Assembly: GCA_019022495.1 (NCBI GenBank)
Contig: JAFEKR010000010.1
Span: 1,922,001-1,986,000, forward strand
Reading direction: 5' to 3'
DNA length: 64,000 nucleotides
From: Epichloe hybrida
Lineage: Eukaryota > Ascomycota > Sordariomycetes > Hypocreales > Clavicipitaceae
The position numbers were made by a program, and so were the translations under genes. The notes beneath the pieces were generated by a model. It made no database searches. It saw only the letters and a program-made list of their open reading frames with translations, and was not told the DNA's origin. Below are positions 57,085-64,000 of the stretch, in pieces. Position 1 is the first letter of the stretch. The number at the start of each line of letters is the position of its first letter.

Positions 57085-59077
57085 CAGAGTATTGTTTGTA
57101 GTGTAGTTAGTGTAGTTTTTAGGAAAAACTTGTATTTATAATGTAGTTTTTTTTTCTTGTAGTTAATGTATTGTAGTTTTTTTTTTTTTGTAGTTAGTGT
57201 ATTATAGTTTTTTTTTTTTTATAGTGTAGTGTATTGTAGTTTTTTTTTACTTATAGTGTAATGTAGTTAGTGTAGTTACTAACTACACTAACTACAAAAA
57301 CTACAATATAGTGTTAGTAAAAAAAAGTGGGCCTTTTTATTATATAGTGTTATTATAAGGATTAAAAGAAAGCTAGTTATATAGAAGCTTTTATTATTAC
57401 CTATTTTACTTAATTAGTTATAGAATTTATAATATTTACCTTTTTTTAAGAATTTTACTATAACTAGGGTTATTTATAATATTATACCTTTTTAATAATA
57501 CTATTATACTTATTACTTTATTTTACTAATATAACTTTAAGAAAAACTAAATTATTCTTTTATTTACTATTACTACTAATTATTTACTATTTCTATAATT
57601 TATTATTATTATTTTCATTAAAAATACCCTAAACTAAATATAATATAATTAGTTAATAAATCTAAATAAATAATAAGAAGTTAATAAAGTATATACTTGG
57701 TATGAATATATTATTAGTTATATAATAAGAACTTTAAAAAAGCTTAAATTATTTATTTACTATTTAAACTAATTAAATATTACTTTAAGCTTTATAATTC
57801 TAAAGCTTTAAGAAGTTTTATATAGTAACTTTATATATCTTATTATAATAATATATAAAGAAAGAATATAATAGACTAATATTTATAATTTATTAATAGA
57901 TAACTAATAGTATTATTTTAATTACCCTATATAGCTTAAATAAGCTATAAAAATAAGTTTAACTTGTTTTTAAAAATAATACTAGGACTTAGTTTTATAT
58001 AATATACTATACTTATTATAAAAGCTTTAATAACTTTTATAACCTTAATTACTATTATTACTATAATTACTATAATTACTATTATTACTATTATTACTAT
58101 AATTACTATTATTTCACTTTTATTATTATTTTAAAAAAACATAAAAGAGAAAACATTTTTATAATATTAATATTTTTAAAAACCTTAGAATACTAAGTTA
58201 TTAAAAACTATAGCTTTTACTATAGTAATTTACTTATAATTACTAGTATTTATATTAAAGTTATTTATTTATTATTTATTTATTATTAAACTTTAACACT
58301 AATAATATTATAAGTAATCTTAGTAATCTTAGTAATACTAGTAATACTAGTAATATTAGCATTATAAGCTATTATAAGCTATTATAAGCTATTATAAGCT
58401 ATTATAAGCTATTATAAGCTATTATAAGCTATTATAAGCTATTATAAGCTATTATAAGCTATTATAAGCTATTATAAGCTATAATAAGATATAATAAGCT
58501 ATTATAAGCTATAATAAGATATAATAAGCTACTTATATTAAGTTTACTAGTAGTTCTTTTTATAGTTTTTTTAAAATAAGTAATAATAATAAATTATAGA
58601 AATATAAAATAATTTATAGAAATAGTAAATAATATAATAAGAAGGTTTTTCTTTAAGTTTTATTAGGGAAATAAAGTATTAAGTTAAATAGTATTATTAA
58701 AAAAGTATAATATTATATATAACCTTACTTAGTTATAATAAAATTATAAAAATAAAATAATATTATAAATTCTATAACTAATTTAATAAAATAGGTAATA
58801 ATAAAAGCTTTTATATAACTAGCTTTCTTTTAACCTTATAAATACTAATAACTAATAAGAAGTCTAATACTACATTTATAGTGTTTATAGTTAGTGTAGT
58901 TTAGGAAAAAAAATTTATAGTGTAATGTATTATAGTTTTTTTTTTTTATAGTTAGTATAATATAGTTTTTTTTTCCTTATAGTTAGTGTAGTTTATAGTG
59001 TAGTGTAGTTTATAGTGTAGTTACTACACTACACTACAAATACTACACTACACTACACGTTTTAGTGTAATACTCTG
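57085..59077. mobile_element. hAT-like non-autonomous element D (1993 bp), complete
   Basis: CAGAGTATTG...TAATACTCTG with perfect 8-bp target duplication gacgtagc (57077-57084 and 59078-59085). Uninterrupted reference copy for element A. Left ~230 bp and right ~200 bp are TGTAGT/ACTACA-rich; the middle is AT-rich with a decamer minisatellite; no transposase frame. Inserted next to the copia-1 palindrome. Confidence 0.95.
58318..58535. repeat. Minisatellites in element D: 9-bp taatcttag/taatactag, then 10-bp agctattata
   Basis: A few 9-bp units lead into about 16 decamers, mostly identical agctattata, with late agctataata/agatataata variants. Confidence 0.94.
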
Positions 59078-59206
59078 GACGTAGCCATTGACAGCTACCT
59101 TCGCGACCGTTAACAGCTGTAGTGCAACTGTTAGGCTTGCAATGCAAGCTAGTAATTGAAAGGTCCTTTAACTAGAAAGGGCTAAAAATAGGTCTTATTT
59201 TTAACA

Positions 59207-61461
59207 GTTACAAAGACTAGCTTTATTAAGATTATAAAACCTATAGGTCCTATCTCTAAAGGATTACCTAGGCTTTCTATAGGGGATAACCCTTTAGAGA
59301 GGGAAAATAATTTAGAAAATTAAGATCTAAATTAAGGTTTAAAGGACTACCCTATAGATAACATAGGAGGTCCCCCTATAGGTTAAGAAAAACACCCTAT
59401 AGGGCTTGTATAACTCCCTAAGGAACTGATTCCAGAGGCCTTAGAGAAGGCCACGCTCGTAACTTCACTAGGAAATTAGATTTTGACTCCAGACCTGGAT
59501 TTTAATAAAATTACTAACTTTAACCCTAATATTAACCTTATAGATGTTAATATTAGTTCTTCTTCTTCTCTAGATTTTATAAAAGAAATCTGCTTTAAGG
59601 TATAGGAAAAGCTAAAGGAAAACAACCCTAATAGCCCTAAACCTAAGACCTAGAAGCAAGCTATATCTAGCCCTAAAAGGGATAAATAGATGAAAGCTAT
59701 ATACAAGGAATATAAATAGCTTCTAAAGGCTAGTACTTTTAAATTTATAGGGAAAGACTAAGTACCTAAGGGCTAAAAAGTACTAAAAAATAGGCTTGTG
59801 TATAAGCTTAAAAAGGATAAAGAAAATAATCCTTTAAAATACAAGGCCTAACTCATTACTAAGGGATTTATACAAATTAAAGGTTTAGATTATCTAGAGA
59901 CCTTTGCAGCTATAAGCATTCCCCCTAGCTAGAGGATTTTACTAGCCCTAGTGGCTTAGAATAACTAGGAAATCAAATAGGTTAATTTTATAGGAGCTTT
60001 TCTTAATAGTAAGCTATAATAACAGATCTATATAGTTATTCTAGACGGATTTATTAAATTCCTTAAAGTAAATCCTAAACTAGCTAAATTAGCTAGAAGT
60101 TTTAGCTATAAACCTTCTAAAGATTAAGTAATTTTATTATAGAAATCTTTATATAGCCTAAAACAAAGCTTAAAGGAATGGCAACAAGCACTAATAGCAG
60201 TGCTAAAGTCCCTAGGATTTAGCCCTCTAATTTCTAACCTAGCTATATTCTATAATTTCTTTACTAAAACATTTATTATTACATACGTGAATAATTATCT
60301 TCTAATTAGACTAGATTTACCTTATATCTAAAGACTTAAAAAGGAACTTTATAAAGTCTATCTAATAGAAGATAGGGGGCTTGCTAAATTCTTCTTAAGG
60401 GTTTAAATCGTATAAGATAGACCTAATAGGGTACTAAAAATTCATTAATCTTAGTATATCTTAGAGGCTTTAAATCAATTTAATATGCTAGATAGTAAGC
60501 CTATTAGCATACCTCTTTAGCTAGGCGTTTTAGCTACGTAAACCACTAAGCTTTTAATAGCTAGTGAAATTAAGCTCTATTAGTGCATTATAAGGACTAT
60601 AATATACCTAATGTTACTTATAAGGCTAGACGTGGCCTTTACACTTTAGTAGCTATCTATAGCACTAGCTAGGCCTTATATAGAGCACTTAAAAGCAGCT
60701 AAAAATCTGCTTAGGTACTTATTAGGGACTAAATTCCTCACTATAATCTATAGGGGAGACCCTAAAGGTATAGCTAGCAAAAGCCTAATAGGTTATTATG
60801 ACAGTGATTTTGCAAGGGATAAAAAAAGACCTCTAAATTAACCTATGCTTATCTATTTAAGCTAGCTAGCGGACCTATTAGCTAGAAATTAAAGAAAGCT
60901 AGTATAATAGCTCTATTAACATTAGAAGCTAAAGCTAATGCTATCTACGAGACCTTCTAGGAGCTACAGTAGCTTTAAGGCTTATTTAAGGAGCTAAAAA
61001 CCCCTATTTCTCCCCCTATCTAGATACATTATAATAATTAAGGCGCTATAACCACTGCCTATAACCCTGCCTTACATAGCTATATAAAGCATACCTTGCT
61101 AAAGTTTAACTATATTAGGTAATAGGTTTTAGAGGGTTTAGCTAAGATTAAATATCTAGATACAAAGTTAATACCTGTAGATAGCCTAACGAAACCGTTA
61201 TCTAGGCCTCTTTATTAGGCTTTTATTAGGCTCTTAGGGCTTGATAATCACTAAAAACCAATAACTAAATCCCTTCAACAAGGAACCAAAAACAACGCTA
61301 AAAAGGGAGCTATATTTAACAATAGCTAGGAATTTAGAAAGGGGGTCTTTTGTCTTTTATCTTTTCCTGTTTTTTCATTTTACTTGTTTTTATCTAAAAG
61401 TTATTGTTTACCCTATAGTCTCCTTGTACGCTTTTAATTGCTTTTAATGTAATCCTTTTGT
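59207..61461 (+). pseudogene. copia-1 reverse transcriptase-RNase H remnant
   Basis: Starts in the integrase-RT linker (homologous to 41980 back to 41318 of chimera 1). RT reads TKGFIQIKGLDYLETFAAIS, then NFIGAFLNSKL, SLYSLKQSLKEWQQAL and the catalytic box YVNN (60284-60295) instead of YVDD. RNase H near 60780-60910 reads GYYDSDFARDKKRPL, matching the copia Y-x-D-x-D-w-A pattern. Stops are mostly TAA/TAG at Gln/Trp sites. A 3' tail leads to the polypurine tract. Gag, protease and integrase are absent from this copy, so with chimera 1 it gives one view of the whole family. Confidence 0.9.
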
Positions 61462-61469
61462 AGAAGGGG
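61462..61469 (+). promoter_or_regulatory. Polypurine tract of copia-1
   Basis: AGAAGGGG immediately before the 3' LTR start TGTT, the usual position for plus-strand priming. Confidence 0.75.
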
Positions 61470-62258
61470 TGTTAAAAATAAGACCTATTTTTAGCCCTTT
61501 CTAGTTAAAGGACCTTTTTATTACTAGCTTGCATTGCAAGCCTAATAGCTACACTACAGCTGTTAATAGTCGCGAAGGTAGTTATTAATAGCTATAACTA
61601 ACCGTGTGAATAACTAATTTAAATCAATTGTGAATTATTTAATTGCGTTATAGCTGTAAGCGTAGCCATAACCACAGCGCTACTAGTAATTAGGTAAGCT
61701 AGGGTGACGTAAGCAGGTTACCCTATAGCTATCTTTAACAGTGATTTTCTCTTTAATTAGAAGTTATACAAAAGTCTTATATATAGCAAATTAAAGCTAG
61801 AAGACAAGGCTTTTATTTAATATAGGAATATTTTTTAGACAAAAATTTAGTGCATATAAGTTACTAGTTTGTATAGTAGTGAGTTAATTTTTTGGATTTT
61901 ACATATAAATAAATTTTGCGGAAAATAAAAAGTGCCCTATAAGACCTCTTTAGCGGTCCGGATATACTAATATAGTTAGTAAGTATATAAGAGAAAGAAG
62001 ATCTTTTTAATCTAGCTAGATAGCTAGGCCTCTTAATCTAATAGCTACATTGCCTATATAACGTCACTAAAATCAATTCTATTAGTATATAAGATATTGT
62101 AAAAGTTATCTAGATTAAATTTAATTAGTTAATAACTGCCAAAACCTTCCGTTATGTTACGTTAAATAAATATTTAACGTGGTGGTTCTACTAGTCCCTG
62201 ACCGTAGAGCTGCACCTGTACAGCTGTTGCCAGCTGGCAACTAGCTCCCTACATTTCA
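61470..62258 (+). repeat. copia-1 3' LTR (789 bp), plus orientation
   Basis: TGTTAAAAATAAGACC...CTCCCTACATTTCA. More RIP changes than 40498-41314 and lacking the ~25-bp segment around the palindrome. Confidence 0.94.
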
Positions 62259-62299
62259 ATAACTAGGGTATTAAATCGATTCGAGCTAGGGTAGGTTAG

Positions 62300-62415
62300 A
62301 AGGTCGAAAATCAGAAAAGAAGGTTAAATTTAGAAGGAAAGGTTAAAGCTAGAAACAAAGGTTAAAGCTAAAAAGGAAGGTCAAAAGGTTAGAAAAGGTT
62401 AAAAGGTCAGAAAGG
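62300..62415. repeat. Purine-rich short repeats (aaggttaaagctagaa)
   Basis: Six or more imperfect units of aaggttaaa with variable spacers, strongly purine-biased on the plus strand. Confidence 0.6.
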
Positions 62416-62720
62416 AAGGGTTTAACCTAGCTAACCTAGGTTAAGAGGGAAAAGGTCATAATAGTCGTGATTATTTGATTTAACTAATCCAATGATTTTG
62501 ATGATATTAGATAAGTTAGATAACCTTAATTAAATGATCGGAATGAAGGGATTTAATCTAGCTACTTAGATCAAAGAGGGAAACAGGTTGTGATAGTTCT
62601 GATTAATTAATCTAACTAATCCAACGATTTTAACGATATTAGATTAGTTAGATAACCTAGATTGATTAATCAGAACGAAGGGATTTTATCTAGCTAACCT
62701 AGATTAAAGGGAAAAGAGGT
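62416..62720. repeat. ~131-bp tandem repeat, about 2.3 copies
   Basis: Units start at 62416, 62546 and 62678 (aagggattt-a-tctagcta...). Units 1 and 2 share ctaatccaa-cgattttga-cgatattaga and gttagataacct; differences are mainly transitions. Confidence 0.88.
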
Positions 62721-63240
62721 AAGAAGCTACTAATAATTGTAATAATTATACAAAGGGATAACCAAAGGGGGAAATAACAAGAGAGGCAATGTTAGGAGAG
62801 GATTATTATCCAATTTAACGGCAGAAGGTCTAATAGGACTATTCCCCATTCCTCCACTATTTTTGTTAGGCGAAAACAACCACCTAAAAACAACGGAAAT
62901 AACAGTGATAATAAAGCTAACGATAACGATAGAAACAATAATATTAATAATGCTAACGAATTTAACAATATTAATAATAGAACCTAAATAATGGGATTTA
63001 GGCCTATGATATTTTCGATCTATCACAAGGATCTAAGCTAAAAGAGAGGTTAATCTATCTATATTAAAGTCCTTATATTATAATAGCAAAGGTTTGCAAT
63101 CTACGCCTAGGATCTAAGCTAGGGGAGGTAAGGTCTCTTTCTAATATTAGGTTATTTTATGAATTAAATAATCTAAGCTACAGGCAATAAAAGGAGAGTT
63201 AATTTTCTATAAAAGGGGAGGGAATCTAGGGATTTTATCT
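62721..63240. other. Weakly RIPed stretch with an Asn-rich plus-strand segment
   Basis: In one plus frame (about 62845-62990) the reading is Asn/Asp-rich (PPKNNGNNSDNKAND, then NNINNANEFNNINN) before a TAA, resembling low-complexity ends of gag or nuclear proteins. The minus-strand 98-codon frame at 62730-63026 is its hydrophobic mirror (many Ile/Val) and I do not call it a gene. Confidence 0.35.
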
Positions 63241-63375
63241 AGCTAGATAGTCACATCACTAGGGATCCGATGTGGCCAGATTGATCTGACGAAGCCAATA
63301 GATCCAACGATGCCGAGGTCTACAGGCCTGTGGTCTTGTGAGAGAGGTCTCGAGAGGTCACAATCCTAGCCACAC
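63241..63375. other. GC-normal patch, unrecognised
   Basis: gatccgatgtggccagattg ... gtgagagaggtctcgagagg. Too short to interpret; resembles the unmutated ends of small repeats elsewhere in the window. Confidence 0.4.
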
Positions 63376-64000
63376 ATTATATATCTTTATAGTATACCTA
63401 TTACTCTTATAAATAAAGTAATTAAGTACCTTATACCTTAAAGTAATATATCTAGGCTAGTTATACTTAAAATACTTAATAAATAACCTTTTTAATAACT
63501 TCTTACTTTATTAGTATAACTCTCTTATAAAAGAAGTAAATTAATATCTTTTCTTTTTATTATTCTATAGGTATTAACTAGATTAACTAAACTAGCTTAT
63601 TTTAATTATAACTTTTACTTTCTTACCTTAGCTAATTAAATAGCTTTGAGTTATTAAAAACTTTTAGCTAAGTATTGACTTCTTTATTGTATTATTAAGG
63701 CTATTAATAAATATATAAATTCTAAGGTATTGAGGAATTTAATCTCGTAATTTAATCTTTACCTTTAACTAAGACTTTAAAAAAGACTAAAATAACTAAT
63801 ACTTTTCTTACTTAAAATATAGTAATAATCTTATTATATTTAAGCACTATATATTCTTATTTATTCTACTTATTTTCAATTAACTAATAAATTTATCCTA
63901 TATATAAGTATCAAAGTCTAATTAGCTATCTTTAGTTATATACCTTATTTAATTTTACTTTACCTTATTTACTAAGTAATTACTAGTATAAGTAATATTA
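63376..64000. other. AT-rich RIP-like sequence, no gene
   Basis: TAA/TAG in every frame; no repeat shared with the rest of the window was noticed. Confidence 0.45.

Larger units (their letters stand above)
56398..59206 (-). repeat. copia-1 LTR, minus orientation, split by hAT-like element
   Basis: Without the insertion (57085-59085 including duplicated target) it is about 810 bp, like the other LTRs. TGAAATGTAGGGAG...TTATTTTTAACA. Confidence 0.93.
56398..62258 (+). mobile_element. copia-1 chimera 2: RT-RNase H part between inverted LTRs, with nested hAT
   Basis: Left LTR 56398-57084 plus 59086-59206 is in minus orientation; right LTR 61470-62258 is in plus orientation. The body 59207-61469 is plus-strand and starts just before RT. 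The U3 end (…TTTTTAACA) of the left LTR is joined to internal sequence at 59207, and both outer ends are U5 ends (TGAAATG / CATTTCA). Reciprocal layout to chimera 1. The two bodies overlap by about 0.6 kb (41318-41980 versus 59207-59870). Flanks tatat and ataac do not match. Confidence 0.88.

Overview
The window looks like a gene-poor, repeat-choked block of a filamentous ascomycete (Pezizomycotina) chromosome, probably subtelomeric or lineage-specific. The basis is (1) extreme AT-richness with TG/CA dinucleotides almost purged and reading frames broken by TAA/TAG but almost never TGA, the footprint of repeat-induced point mutation (RIP, mainly CpA to TpA); (2) a nested pile of fungal-type LTR retrotransposons and hAT-like DNA transposons; and (3) one GC-normal, intact fungal class I terpene synthase with a canonical short fungal intron.

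Layout. 1-6960: RIPed Ty3/gypsy chromovirus (copy 1) with its 3' LTR. 7076-19432: a hAT-like non-autonomous element split by a Ty1/copia element (copia-2, minus strand, 8152-18741, 287-bp LTRs, TSD tttta), which is itself split by a second hAT-like element (14693-18432) carrying minisatellites. 20490-23089: a RIPed, intron-containing hAT transposase pseudogene hit by a 270-bp solo gypsy LTR and truncated by a copia-1 LTR fragment. 23600-25027: another hAT-like element. 25600-27650: the only unmutated island, with a 383-residue sesquiterpene-synthase-like gene on the minus strand (two exons) and three diverged ~100-bp tandem repeats upstream. 27653-27880: an 8-bp satellite. 28000-35600: small hAT MITE, 5'-truncated retroposon copies with AT tails, and unrecognised RIPed sequence. 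36067-40497: a second gypsy family, truncated at its 3' end. 40498-46056 and 56398-62258: two chimeric copies of copia-1, each bounded by LTRs in inverted orientation, one carrying gag-protease-integrase, the other RT-RNase H. 46057-54007: gypsy copy 2, near-colinear with copy 1. 54073-56100: small GC-richer repeats, a degenerate low-complexity gag-like frame, a TIR element containing a 166-bp solo LTR. 62259-64000: tandem repeats and AT-rich sequence with no recognised gene.

How it fits together. Apart from the terpene synthase nothing here appears able to make a full-length protein. Repeats long enough to be seen by RIP are mutated; short ones (166-387 bp) and the single-copy gene kept normal composition. 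The most informative structures are the reciprocal inverted-LTR copia chimeras (a self-integration signature), the copia leader with seven hairpin repeats and a half-tRNA-iMet-like primer site, the hAT family with 9-10 bp internal minisatellites, and a lone terpene synthase with a repeated upstream region. All calls rest on reading the sequence; no database search was possible, so domain borders inside RIPed elements are approximate.
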